From assembly GCA_900539915.1 (NCBI GenBank), contig UQDU01000018.1, positions 1 through 44,822 on the forward strand: 44,822 nucleotides of DNA, in the 5' to 3' direction. Under the pieces are notes generated by a model that saw only the letters and a list, made by a program, of their open reading frames with translations, ran no database searches and was not told where the DNA came from. Source of the stretch: an uncultured Bacteroidales bacterium (GTDB lineage Bacteria > Bacteroidota > Bacteroidia > Bacteroidales > Muribaculaceae). Position 1 is the first letter of the stretch; each line of letters begins with the position of its first letter. Shown in pieces: positions 33,339-41,495 of this stretch. A program made the translations under genes and the position numbers.

Positions 33339-34742
33339 TTAGTGACCGAATTGACTTGCATATACCAGGGCTGTGCGCAGTGCGCCGAGTTTGTTGCCTG
33401 TTTCTTTGAGCTCGTTTTCGGGTACTGAACGAGCCACAATCCCAGCTCCGGCCTGGCTGTAGAGCGTGTGGTCTATGCTGAGGAAACTGCGGATGGTGAT
33501 GGCCTGGTTGAGGTCGCCGTTAAACCCTACGACTCCGATGCAGCCGCCGTACACCACACGTGAATGCGGCTCTATGTCGTTGATAAGCTGCATGGCTCTG
33601 ACTTTCGGTGCACCGCTTAGAGTGCCGGCCGGGAATGTATCGGCAAAGAGTCGCAGTGTGTCGGCTCCGGCAGGGAGGGTTGCCTTGACACGTGACACCA
33701 TATGGATGACGTGGCTGTAGTATTGTATCTGTCGGAGGAAGTCAATGCTGACCTTGCCGCCGCTACGGCTTAGGTCGTTGCGAGCAAGGTCCACGAGCAT
33801 GATGTGCTCGGCATTCTCTTTTTCGTCATCAAGCAGGGCTGCGGCGAGTTCGCGGTCGCGCTGGTCATCGCCTGTGCGCTTGAATGTCCCGGCGATAGGG
33901 TCTATATAGGCGGTGTCACCCTTGACGCGCAGGTGGGTTTCGGGCGACGAGCCAAACATGCGGAAGTCGCTGAAATCAAAGTAGAAGAGGTATGGTGACG
34001 GATTGACGCAGCGCAGTGCGCGATACACGTTGAATTCATCGCCGCTGAAACGCTGTTCGTGGCGGCGTGACAAGACTATCTGGAACACATCACCGCGCAG
34101 GGCGTGGTGTATCCCTTTTTTCACCATGTGGATATAGTCGTCATCAGTTATGGGCGATGTCGGTTCGCCGATGAGTTGGAAAGGATATTGGGCTATATTG
34201 TTATTGTGGATGACGCTGATAAGCTCGTCGATGCCTGACGTTTCACCCGGCAGTATGCGCTCATAGATGGTCAGCTCGTTTTTATAGTGGTTGAGGCTGA
34301 TCACATAGCGGTAGAAGATATACTTCATGTCAGGGATGCAGCGGAATTTTTCTTCACGCTGGCGGATGTCGACCTTCTCGAAGTAGCGCACAGCATCGTA
34401 GGCTGTGAAACCAAAGAGCACATTGCCCTCTGCGCTGTCTCCCTCAAAGTCATAGCTGCGGAGATAGGCATTGAAGGCCGGTATCACTCCCTCGGAGTCC
34501 GTCACGGCGACAGTCTCTGTTGATCCGTCGGGGCGCGTGGTGGTGATGCGTTCGTCATGGACGGTAAAGGCTCCTGTTGGCTCTACTCCGATATAGCTCA
34601 TGGCGTTGGACGATGTGTGGTAGTCAGAACTTTCGAGCAGGGCCGATGACGGATGCAGGTCACGTATTTTAAGATACAGGCTGACAGGGGTTTCGAGGTC
34701 GGCCGGGATGATGCGTTTGTTGATATGTATTTTGCAGCTCAT
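33339..34742 (-). CDS. trpE: Anthranilate synthase component I
   Basis: TrpE makes anthranilate from chorismate and ammonia. The 467-residue protein has the N-terminal tryptophan-binding feature SALLESSDYHTS (about residue 34), the LLES element that mediates feedback inhibition. The chorismate-binding core contains RHEQRFSGDEFNVYRALR, FGSSPETHLRVKGD, DPIAGTFKRTGDDQRD, DLARNDLSRSG and AGTLSGAPKVRAMQLI. It sits directly behind trpB and in front of trpG. Feedback inhibition by tryptophan would add enzyme-level control to the leader attenuator. Confidence 0.97.
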   Translation of the reverse strand: MSCKIHINKRIIPADLETPVSLYLKIRDLHPSSALLESSDYHTSSNAMSYIGVEPTGAFTVHDERITTTRPDGSTETVAVTDSEGVIPAFNAYLRSYDFEGDSAEGNVLFGFTAYDAVRYFEKVDIRQREEKFRCIPDMKYIFYRYVISLNHYKNELTIYERILPGETSGIDELISVIHNNNIAQYPFQLIGEPTSPITDDDYIHMVKKGIHHALRGDVFQIVLSRRHEQRFSGDEFNVYRALRCVNPSPYLFYFDFSDFRMFGSSPETHLRVKGDTAYIDPIAGTFKRTGDDQRDRELAAALLDDEKENAEHIMLVDLARNDLSRSGGKVSIDFLRQIQYYSHVIHMVSRVKATLPAGADTLRLFADTFPAGTLSGAPKVRAMQLINDIEPHSRVVYGGCIGVVGFNGDLNQAITIRSFLSIDHTLYSQAGAGIVARSVPENELKETGNKLGALRTALVYASQFGH

Positions 34743-34752
34743 GGGTTCCTGG

Positions 34753-35940
34753 TTATTGATGGGTTAGATATGTGTGGAGGTCTTTGTCGCCGCGGCCCGA
34801 GAGATTGATGACCACGGTGTCGTCAGGTGAAAACCGTTTCAGGTCGAGCACTCCGAGGGCATGTGCGCTCTCGAGGGCCGGGATGATGCCTTCGGTGCGT
34901 GTGAGGTTGTAGGCTGCATCCAGGGCCTGGCGGTCGGTTACCGGGAGCACTTCGGCACGCCCCGAGGTGGCCAAGAAGGCATGCAGCGGACCTATGCCCG
35001 GATAATCGAGACCGGCCGATATGCTGTATGGCTCTATAATCTGTCCGTCAGACGTCTGCATCACGTATGTACGCGCCCCGTGGATTATTCCTTCAGATCC
35101 GGCGCACATGGTGGCGGCTGTCTCCGGTGTGTTGGCTCCCAGTCCGGCTGCTTCGGCGGCAATCAGCCTGACCGATGGCTCGTTGATGAAGTGGTAGAAT
35201 GCTCCGGCGGCATTGCTGCCTCCGCCCACACATGCTATCACATAGTCGGGAAGCTCGGAGCCTGTCATGGTCAGGAGCTGGGAGCGTATTTCCTCGGAAA
35301 TCACGCTCTGGAAATAGGCCACAATCTCAGGGTAGGGGTGTGGGCCGACTGTCGAGCCTATGATATAGTAGCTGTCGGGGTTGCAGCACCAGTCGCGTAT
35401 GGCTTCGTTTGTGGCATCTTTCAGTGTCATGTTGCCCGAGGTGACCGGCTCTACACGAGCACCGAGCATCTGCATGCGCTGCACATTGGGTTGCTGGCGC
35501 TCTACGTCGGTCTTGCCCATGTACACGACACACTCCATGCCGAGAAGCGCACATACTGTGGCTGTGGCTACGCCATGCTGGCCGGCCCCGGTCTCGGCTA
35601 TGATGCGGTGTTTGCCCATGCGTTTGGCGAGCAGAGCCTGTCCGATAGCATTGTTGATTTTGTGCGCTCCTGTATGGTTGAGGTCTTCGCGTTTTAGATA
35701 GATGTTGGTGCCATACTGTTGGCTCAGGCGGTTGGCGCGGTATAGGGCTGACGGGCGTCCTACATAATCACGCATCAGCCGGTCAAATTCGCTCATGAAC
35801 TCTTCATCGTTGACGTAGCGGTCAAAGGCCTCTCCAAGCTCCTTGACATTGCGATGGAGGATTTCGGGGATATATGCCCCTCCGAAACGTCCGTAGTAGC
35901 CGTTAGTGTCTACGGGAAGCAGTCGTTGGTATTTTTTCAT
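34753..35940 (-). CDS. trpB: Tryptophan synthase beta chain
   Basis: TrpB condenses indole and serine using PLP. The 395-residue protein has the Schiff-base lysine in NHTGAHKINNAIGQ (about residue 90), the active-site Glu in IAETGAGQHGVATA (about 115) and the phosphate-binding CVGGGSNAAGAF (about 237). It is the first structural gene of the operon, an order (B-E-G-D-C-F-A) typical of Bacteroidota, and it sits 30 bases behind the leader terminator. Confidence 0.97.
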   Translation of the reverse strand: MKKYQRLLPVDTNGYYGRFGGAYIPEILHRNVKELGEAFDRYVNDEEFMSEFDRLMRDYVGRPSALYRANRLSQQYGTNIYLKREDLNHTGAHKINNAIGQALLAKRMGKHRIIAETGAGQHGVATATVCALLGMECVVYMGKTDVERQQPNVQRMQMLGARVEPVTSGNMTLKDATNEAIRDWCCNPDSYYIIGSTVGPHPYPEIVAYFQSVISEEIRSQLLTMTGSELPDYVIACVGGGSNAAGAFYHFINEPSVRLIAAEAAGLGANTPETAATMCAGSEGIIHGARTYVMQTSDGQIIEPYSISAGLDYPGIGPLHAFLATSGRAEVLPVTDRQALDAAYNLTRTEGIIPALESAHALGVLDLKRFSPDDTVVINLSGRGDKDLHTYLTHQ

Positions 35941-35970
35941 ATTGTAGTGGATTATGATGATAAGCGGTGA

Positions 35971-36008
35971 TAAAAAAAGAAGCCATCAAGTAGTGTTTAC
36001 TCGATGGC
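35971..36008 (-). terminator. trp leader intrinsic terminator (regions 3:4)
   Basis: On the minus strand an 11-bp stem GCCATCGAGTA / TACTTGATGGC (one G-U pair, loop AACAC) is followed by TTCTTTTTTT. It stands between the leader peptide and trpB, 30 bases before the trpB start, exactly where an attenuator must be. Its 5' arm can instead pair with 36083-36090. Confidence 0.9.
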
Positions 36009-36048
36009 TCCGTTATAAAGTTATGGGAGAAATGTCAGACGCCTTGTG

Positions 36049-36144
36049 TCAGAATCTCGTCGGTGTATATGCGTGCATGAGTGCCATCGATGTTTTACTA
36101 CCGATGCGCCACCAACGATTGACTGATGTAATAGCGTTATACAT
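36049..36144 (-). CDS. trpL: trp operon leader peptide with tandem Trp codons
   Basis: A 31-codon reading frame starts with ATG at 36144 and stops with TGA at 36049. It begins MYNAITSVNRWWRIG, with adjacent TGG TGG codons 11 and 12 at 36109-36114. It starts about 17 bases after the predicted transcription start and ends 40 bases before the terminator hairpin. Region 1 of the RNA begins at the last base of the second Trp codon. The frame is too short to be called by length-based gene finders, so the assignment rests on the Trp pair and the surrounding attenuator geometry. Both are specific: two adjacent Trp codons in a short frame just ahead of trp genes are very unlikely by chance. No Shine-Dalgarno sequence precedes it, as is normal here. 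Confidence 0.85.
   Translation of the reverse strand: MYNAITSVNRWWRIGSKTSMALMHAYTPTRF
36083..36109 (-). promoter_or_regulatory. trp attenuator regions 1 and 2
   Basis: Region 2, TCGATGGC (36083-36090), is perfectly complementary over 8 bases to the terminator 5' arm GCCATCGA (antiterminator 2:3). Region 1 (36102-36109, GC-g-CATCG with one bulged G) is a near copy of that same arm and pairs with region 2 (1:2) over 7 bp with a 12-base loop. A ribosome stalled on the Trp codons would cover region 1, free region 2 to hold region 3, and so allow trpB transcription. Confidence 0.75.
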
Positions 36145-36167
36145 ATTCTGTTGCACTAAAGATGTTG

Positions 36168-36198
36168 CAAATATATAGTGTTTTGGATTAGTGTGCAA
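36168..36198 (-). promoter_or_regulatory. Promoter of trp operon
   Basis: The minus strand reads TTGC, 19 bases, TATATTTG, a consensus Bacteroidales promoter. Expected start is near 36161. The gap 35941-36260 is thus fully explained by promoter, leader peptide, attenuator and the short spacer after the upstream barrel gene, where a weak ATCAAA/TTTGAT dyad (about 36228-36249) might end that operon. Confidence 0.75.
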
Positions 36199-36260
36199 GT
36201 TTTTGCTATAAATTTTTTGCAGGTGCAATCAAATTTCTACTGTTTTGATCCGGATGACGG

Positions 36261-36971
36261 CTATTTGATGCGGAACATGTAGCCTGCGGTAACCTCTATG
36301 GAACTGGGTCGGGATGAGGAAAATACCGCTTTCTTGTCAGAGTCAAAGAGGTTGCCGAGTCCGAAATAATAGCGGGCTTCAATCAATACGCTGTTTCGGG
36401 GGTTGATTTTCCATTCCGCGCCTATGCCGGCGGTGATGCCATAGTCTATCTTGTTTTTGATGGGCATGGTCATCTGCGCCGTCTCGCGCGAATTGACGGG
36501 ATAGCCTTTGACACCATTGATGTTGTTATAGTCAAAATTGGCCTTGGCGCTGTTGGCTATCATAAAGGCTATTTCAGGTCCGAGGTTGATGATGCAGTTG
36601 AATTTCTTCGGCCCGAAATATATATGCGTCATCACGGGGATGTTGATGTAGGTCAGACTCCGGCTGAACGAAAAGTCCTGCCCCGGATCATAGCTTTCTT
36701 TCCATCCGCGTTGGCTTATGTTGATTTCGCCGATGACACCGACATGCTTTTCTTCGGTATATCTGACCACCGCACCTACGGTCCACCCCATCAGCATGGA
36801 TTCGGGGACTTTGGGCATGAAGGATACATTAGACATGGTGACACCGGCTCTGGCTCCTACTGACAGGTTGGAACGGTAGGTTCTCTGGGCATGTCCTGAC
36901 GGAGTGAGGGCTATGCCCAAGGCTGTAACCAGGCCCAAAGCCACGTATTTCAATGTATGTGATTTCTGCAT
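36261..36971 (-). CDS. Outer-membrane beta-barrel protein (PorT-like)
   Basis: The 236-residue protein has a signal peptide (YVALGLVTALGIALTPSGHA, cleavage near residue 28). It continues with RSNLSVGARAGVTMSNVSFM, the standard opening of OMP_b-brl_2/PorT-like barrels ('G.k.G.n.s...'). Barrel strands include GWTVGAVVRYTEEKHVGVIGEI, given here in parts, and IDYGITAGIGAEWKIN; SIEVTAGYMFRIK closes it. It is predicted in the outer membrane with about eight strands. It is the last of three genes in the PBP1A operon, 23 bases after the LysM gene. A structural or T9SS-associated role is possible but not shown by sequence. Confidence 0.75.
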   Translation of the reverse strand: MQKSHTLKYVALGLVTALGIALTPSGHAQRTYRSNLSVGARAGVTMSNVSFMPKVPESMLMGWTVGAVVRYTEEKHVGVIGEINISQRGWKESYDPGQDFSFSRSLTYINIPVMTHIYFGPKKFNCIINLGPEIAFMIANSAKANFDYNNINGVKGYPVNSRETAQMTMPIKNKIDYGITAGIGAEWKINPRNSVLIEARYYFGLGNLFDSDKKAVFSSSRPSSIEVTAGYMFRIK

Positions 36972-36994
36972 GGGGGATATGTGTCAGGAGCTTG

Positions 36995-38737
36995 TCAGAT
37001 GTCCTGATAGTCTACGGTGCCACCAGGACGGTAGGTGATGAGCATCAAGCGTTCGTTGTACCAGCCGGCATCCGGATTGTCGGAGGCTTTGCGGAATTTG
37101 AATCCGTTTTGTACACCCTGATAGGGCGGAATCTCGTTAGAAAAATCTCCGTTGTTGGACTTGAGCGAACGGAGCAGGAAGATGCCGCTGTCAAAGCCCA
37201 TGATGCCCGGACGCGGCACGGACGGGCTTATCAGAGTGCCGTATTTCTCTTTGTATGATTCTATGACGTGCTTGGTATAGCGGTCATCGCTGTCATCCAC
37301 GAAACGCGAATAGTATGTGGCGTTGAGCTTGTGGAGATTGTCAAGTGTCTCGCCTCGGTAGGTAATCCATTCGGGATAGCCGAATACGGTCAGGTCGCCG
37401 GTGCTGTTGTCTTTAAACTTCAGGATGGCGTCAAGTGTGCGGTTGAGGTCGCGCTGTGAGCCTTGGGTGGGCACGAAAACATAGTCTGTGGTGGCCGACA
37501 GTGATGCCAGATCATCGGGCGAGAGGTCACCTGAATAGGGAATGGTGATGTATTTTATGCCATCGGCTGTCAGTCTGGCCTTTATGTCGGTCATAAACTG
37601 GTTGCGCTCACCCTGAGCATCGTCTTTCACGAGCAGTACAGGTATGTGGTGCTTGTATTTGTCGATGAACCCTTCCACAGCCTTGGCATACATCACGTCC
37701 TGAGGCACGCTGGCCTGCATCATGGCCGGATTGGTCATATAGCTCTTGTCCCTCACATTGAAGAGGTTGAATACCATCACGTCATTGGCGCGGCCAAACT
37801 CGCCTACCATATCCAGGCCGCCTTTGAGGTCGGCAGGAGGAATGATGACCTGCATATGCTTCAGTTCGGGCTTGGCAAGGATATTCTTCAGATTGTCTGT
37901 GGAGCTGGCCACATCATATGTGGTGATGTGTATGGGGCGGTCAAGCTCGCGGAGTGTGTCTACCGCGAGGAGGAAGCCCTTATAAAATTCCAGACTGTAC
38001 TGGGCTTCACGGCTCTTCTTCTGCGAGTCAAGGTCAAATGAGAGCAGCACGGCGATGTCAATGCTCGAGGCGTCGCGTTTGCGCTGCGAGCGTATCTGCG
38101 ACTCCACATTGCGCACTATCTCATGGTTGGTCATGGGCGTTGCGGATGAGCCTGTAGCGGTCGACGGTTTGGATGTGGTAGTGGCGGTGTTGTCGTCAGT
38201 GGCTGAGGGTATGATGAGTGTCATGCCGGATTTCAGGCCTGAGCGTATCGCCGGGTTGGCATCCATAAGTTGCTCTGTGGTGATGCCGTAGCGGTGGGAT
38301 ATGCCGTAGATGGTCTCGCCTTTGACCACATCGTGGGTCACTGTGCGGTGCTTCGGTTCGGTGGCGTTCTTGGAGTCGGTCTTGCCGTTGTTGCTGCCTG
38401 TGGCCGCAGAGGTTGTAGCCGAGGGGCTTGCGGTGTCCGTCTTGACACCGTCGAAATCTTCGGCAGGGAAGTACAGGATGTCGTTGGCTTTCAGGCCGTC
38501 ATATACCGTAGGGTTGTAGAATATAATCTGTTCCTGTGTCAGACCGAGTCTGCGGCTGAGAGAGTACAAGGTCTCTTTTTTGATTACTTTGTAGCGGTAA
38601 TACTTTTTGCCGTTGACAAATGTGGTCGGAAGATCTGTCACCGACGACGCTATGGCCGACAGCCCTATGGCTGCTGCCGCTATCATGGTGATGGCAGAGC
38701 GTCGGTAGCTCCGGAATATGGAGGGTAGATGTATCAT
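36995..38737 (-). CDS. LysM-LysM-periplasmic-binding-fold protein, possible PBP1A activator
   Basis: The 580-residue periplasmic protein starts at the ATG at 38737 (an upstream TTG is less likely), with a signal/anchor helix (SAITMIAAAAIGLSAIASSV). LysM domain 1 (about 45-90) has YKVIKKETLYSLSRRLGLTQ, and LysM domain 2 (about 133-178) has HDVVKGETIYGISHRYGITT; Thr/Ser-rich linkers follow each. From about residue 220 a type 1 periplasmic-binding fold (as in LivJ and LppC/LpoA) spans IDIAVLLSFDLDSQKK, SLEFYKGFLLAVDTLRE and PVLLVKDDAQGERNQFMTDI, then GIMGFDSGIFLLRSL. LysM binds peptidoglycan. Together with the adjacent PBP1A gene, 44 bases upstream, a regulator of peptidoglycan synthesis is a reasonable inference. 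No ABC permease is nearby, so a nutrient-binding role is less likely. Confidence 0.8.
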   Translation of the reverse strand: MIHLPSIFRSYRRSAITMIAAAAIGLSAIASSVTDLPTTFVNGKKYYRYKVIKKETLYSLSRRLGLTQEQIIFYNPTVYDGLKANDILYFPAEDFDGVKTDTASPSATTSAATGSNNGKTDSKNATEPKHRTVTHDVVKGETIYGISHRYGITTEQLMDANPAIRSGLKSGMTLIIPSATDDNTATTTSKPSTATGSSATPMTNHEIVRNVESQIRSQRKRDASSIDIAVLLSFDLDSQKKSREAQYSLEFYKGFLLAVDTLRELDRPIHITTYDVASSTDNLKNILAKPELKHMQVIIPPADLKGGLDMVGEFGRANDVMVFNLFNVRDKSYMTNPAMMQASVPQDVMYAKAVEGFIDKYKHHIPVLLVKDDAQGERNQFMTDIKARLTADGIKYITIPYSGDLSPDDLASLSATTDYVFVPTQGSQRDLNRTLDAILKFKDNSTGDLTVFGYPEWITYRGETLDNLHKLNATYYSRFVDDSDDRYTKHVIESYKEKYGTLISPSVPRPGIMGFDSGIFLLRSLKSNNGDFSNEIPPYQGVQNGFKFRKASDNPDAGWYNERLMLITYRPGGTVDYQDI

Positions 38738-38781
38738 GACATTCAATATGTTGGTTTTGGAGGTGGATGTTTGGCTCTGTA

Positions 38782-41172
38782 TCAGTCAAACATGCCCTCT
38801 ATAGAGGTTTCTGTAGCATTGTTGTCGGCATCTGACATGTCATCGCCTTCGCCGAAGTAATCTTTGCCACAGAGGTCTACATCGGCAGGGAACTCGAATT
38901 TGGTAGCCTGGCTGTAGGGGAGTGACTTGTCGGCATAGACCTTCTTCATAAACAGGCCGTAGATCGGGAGTGCCATTGCGGCTCCCTGTCCGTAGGCCAT
39001 GGTGTTGAAGTGTATGTAACGTTCGTCTCCGCCTACCCATGTGCCGGCCACAATCTCAGGAGTGAAGCCCATGAACCATCCGTCGGCATTGTAGTTGGTG
39101 GTACCGGTCTTGCCTCCCATCTCGGCTGTCAGATTGTAGGGCGGACGGCGCACACGCGAACCTGTACCTCCGCTCACCACGTTCATCAGCATTGACAGGA
39201 TGCGGTAATAAGCTTTCTCGCTTATGACCTCGGTGTACCGGGGCGTAAATTCGCTTATGATGTTGCCCTGGGCATCGGCTATGGCGGTGACATACATCGG
39301 AGCCGCACGCATGCCCTTGTTGGCGAAAGCTGTGTAGGCGCTTACCATCTCCTGTACTGACACATCGCACGGACCGAGCGACAGCGACATCACGGGGTCA
39401 AGATGGGAGTTGATGCCGAAGTTGCGCATCTGTCTGACGAGTTCGGCCGGTGACAGCTCGCTGATAAGGCGTGCGGAAATCCAGTTGTTGGAGTTGGTCA
39501 ATGCCCAGCGCAGGTCAACCATCTCTCCGACACGAGCTTTGCCGGCATTACGCGGCATCCATACATTGCCGGCTTCGTCGGTGATGACAGGCTGTGTGTT
39601 TGAAAACACGTCGCAGGGGGTGAAGCCTTCCTCCATCGCATATGTGTAGAGGAACGGTTTTACGGTAGAACCTATCTGTCGGCGTCCGGTCGACACCATG
39701 TCATACTGGAAGAACGGGAAGCTCGGGCCTCCTACGTAGGCCTTGACGGCTCCCGTCTTGGGGTCCATGGCCATGAAGCCTGTGCGCAGGAATGATTTGT
39801 GATACAGCAGGGAGTCCATCGGGGTCATAACCGTGTCGACGATGCCGGCATAGCTGAATACCTTCATGTCACGCGGAGTGCGGAATGCCTCCTCTATCTC
39901 CTCGCGGCTCTTGCCGCCGGCCTTCATGGCTCGGTAGCGTTCGGTCTGCTTCATTGCCACCTTGATGAGGTGGTTGAGGCGGATTTCACTGATTTCAGCG
40001 CGGTTGCCTGTGTAGGGACCATACTTGTTGCCTCGCTTTTCGCGGAAGAAAGCCGGCTGCAGATAGCCTCCGAGATGTTCCTGTACGGCTTCTTCGGCAT
40101 ATTGCTGCATGCGCGAGTCGAGGGTGGTGTATATCTTCAGACCGTCGTTATATATGTCGTAGCGGCTGCCGTCGGGCTTGGGATTCTTCTCAACCCAGCC
40201 ATAAAGGGGGTTTGTGGCCCATTGGAGGGAGTCATCGGAGTATTTCTGCATCTCCCATGAGGCATATTCACTCTTGACGGGGAATTTGGCACGCAACATG
40301 CGGCGAAGCTCCTCGCGGAAATACGGTGCCGGGCCGGCTTTGTGGTCCACACGGTGGAAATCCAGCTCTATGGGGAGCGCTTTGAGCGAATCGGCCTCGG
40401 CTTCGGTGAGCATGTAGGCTGCTACCATCTGGTCAAACACCACGTTGCGGCGTTCGCGTGTGCGCTCGGGATGGCGTACAGGATTATAGAGCGACGGGTT
40501 TTTGACCATACCTACGAGCATGGCTGCTTCCTGTATGTTGAGCTGCGAGGGGAGCTTGCCGAAATATACCCATGCTGCCGATTTGATGCCTACGGCATTG
40601 TAGAGGAAGTCAAACTGGTTGAGATACATCTTGATAATCTCATCCTTGCTGTAATAACGCTCCAGTTTGACCGCTATCATCCACTCTATGGGCTTCTGCA
40701 TGGCGCGGCTCAGGATGTTGTTGCTCTTGGGTGAGTAGAGCTGCTTGGCGAGCTGCTGGGTGATGGTGGAGCCGCCGCCGGCATTTTTCTGTCCCATAAG
40801 CAGAGTCTTGGTGGCGACACGCATGAGCGCACGCGCATCTATGCCCGAGTGCTCGCGGAATCGGGAGTCCTCGGTAGCTATGAGCGCATTGGTGACATGG
40901 GGCGATATTTCATCGAAATCGGCATAGACGCGGTTGCCTGTGTTGCGGAAGAAGCGTCCGAGTTCCTGACCGTCAGACGAGTATATAACTGACGCGAATT
41001 TATCTTGTGGATTCTTAAGCTCTTCGATGTCAGGCATATATCCTATGACCCCATTGTATATGAGTATCAGGAATGTGAGTATGGCTGCTATGGCGAGGCC
41101 GAAGCACACCCACATCATGGGGATGAGCCTGCGGACCATAGGCATCTTGGTTTTGGATTTGGCCGGTTTCAT
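38782..41172 (-). CDS. mrcA: Class A penicillin-binding protein (PBP1A-type)
   Basis: This bifunctional enzyme polymerises lipid II into glycan strands and cross-links peptides. The 796-residue protein starts MKPAKSKTKMPMVRRL (an in-frame ATG at 41217 is an alternative), with a membrane anchor at residues 19-42. The GT51 domain has the catalytic Glu101 in IATEDSRFREHSG, GGGSTITQQLAKQLY at 132 and KLERYYSKDEIIKMYLNQ at 169. The transpeptidase has the nucleophile Ser502 in GSTVKPF (SxxK), SNN at 561 and KTGT at 688. The C-terminal tail is short and acidic. It is the first gene of the operon with the LysM and barrel genes. Family assignment is secure; the mrcA symbol follows common usage. Confidence 0.95.
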   Translation of the reverse strand: MKPAKSKTKMPMVRRLIPMMWVCFGLAIAAILTFLILIYNGVIGYMPDIEELKNPQDKFASVIYSSDGQELGRFFRNTGNRVYADFDEISPHVTNALIATEDSRFREHSGIDARALMRVATKTLLMGQKNAGGGSTITQQLAKQLYSPKSNNILSRAMQKPIEWMIAVKLERYYSKDEIIKMYLNQFDFLYNAVGIKSAAWVYFGKLPSQLNIQEAAMLVGMVKNPSLYNPVRHPERTRERRNVVFDQMVAAYMLTEAEADSLKALPIELDFHRVDHKAGPAPYFREELRRMLRAKFPVKSEYASWEMQKYSDDSLQWATNPLYGWVEKNPKPDGSRYDIYNDGLKIYTTLDSRMQQYAEEAVQEHLGGYLQPAFFREKRGNKYGPYTGNRAEISEIRLNHLIKVAMKQTERYRAMKAGGKSREEIEEAFRTPRDMKVFSYAGIVDTVMTPMDSLLYHKSFLRTGFMAMDPKTGAVKAYVGGPSFPFFQYDMVSTGRRQIGSTVKPFLYTYAMEEGFTPCDVFSNTQPVITDEAGNVWMPRNAGKARVGEMVDLRWALTNSNNWISARLISELSPAELVRQMRNFGINSHLDPVMSLSLGPCDVSVQEMVSAYTAFANKGMRAAPMYVTAIADAQGNIISEFTPRYTEVISEKAYYRILSMLMNVVSGGTGSRVRRPPYNLTAEMGGKTGTTNYNADGWFMGFTPEIVAGTWVGGDERYIHFNTMAYGQGAAMALPIYGLFMKKVYADKSLPYSQATKFEFPADVDLCGKDYFGEGDDMSDADNNATETSIEGMFD

Positions 41173-41242
41173 TATCCGAAAGAGGTTAATATGGAGTGGG
41201 CTGCGGATACAGGCCATGCACCCGCAAGTAACGATATAGGTG

Positions 41243-41273
41243 CAAAATTAAGCAATATTTCCGACATCCGCAA
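41243..41273 (-). promoter_or_regulatory. Promoter of PBP1A operon
   Basis: The minus strand reads TTGC, 19 bases, TAATTTTG. Transcription would start near 41236, giving 64 untranslated bases before the ATG at 41172 or 19 before the alternative ATG at 41217. The rest of the gap 41173-41495 shows no gene; for the plus-strand gene only a weak TAAAATTTG (about 41462-41470) resembles a -7. Confidence 0.7.
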
Positions 41274-41495
41274 TGTGTATGAGGCTAACCTTGCCGCCTT
41301 GTATGCCTCCATGCCGCCGCCGCTGACCATAAAGGGGCCGATGGGGCAAAACAATAGCCTCGGCCTTGGTGTTATTATAGGTGAATTAAATGTGATTATG
41401 CTGTCGGCATGAATGTCGCTTTTTCGAGTCGGCGGAGCAAGGAGCCGATGGAGGGAAAGACTAAAATTTGAGATTAATATAACTTGATTACTATC

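Noticed and set aside
34861..35697. 278-codon plus-strand frame opposite trpB
   Set aside because: trpB has all family motifs in its frame; the antisense frame reflects codon bias only.
35941..36260. T-box riboswitch or TRAP-type control of the trp operon
   Set aside because: No T-box sequence or specifier stem and no run of GAG/UAG triplets; the tandem-Trp leader peptide with 1:2/2:3/3:4 stems explains the region fully.
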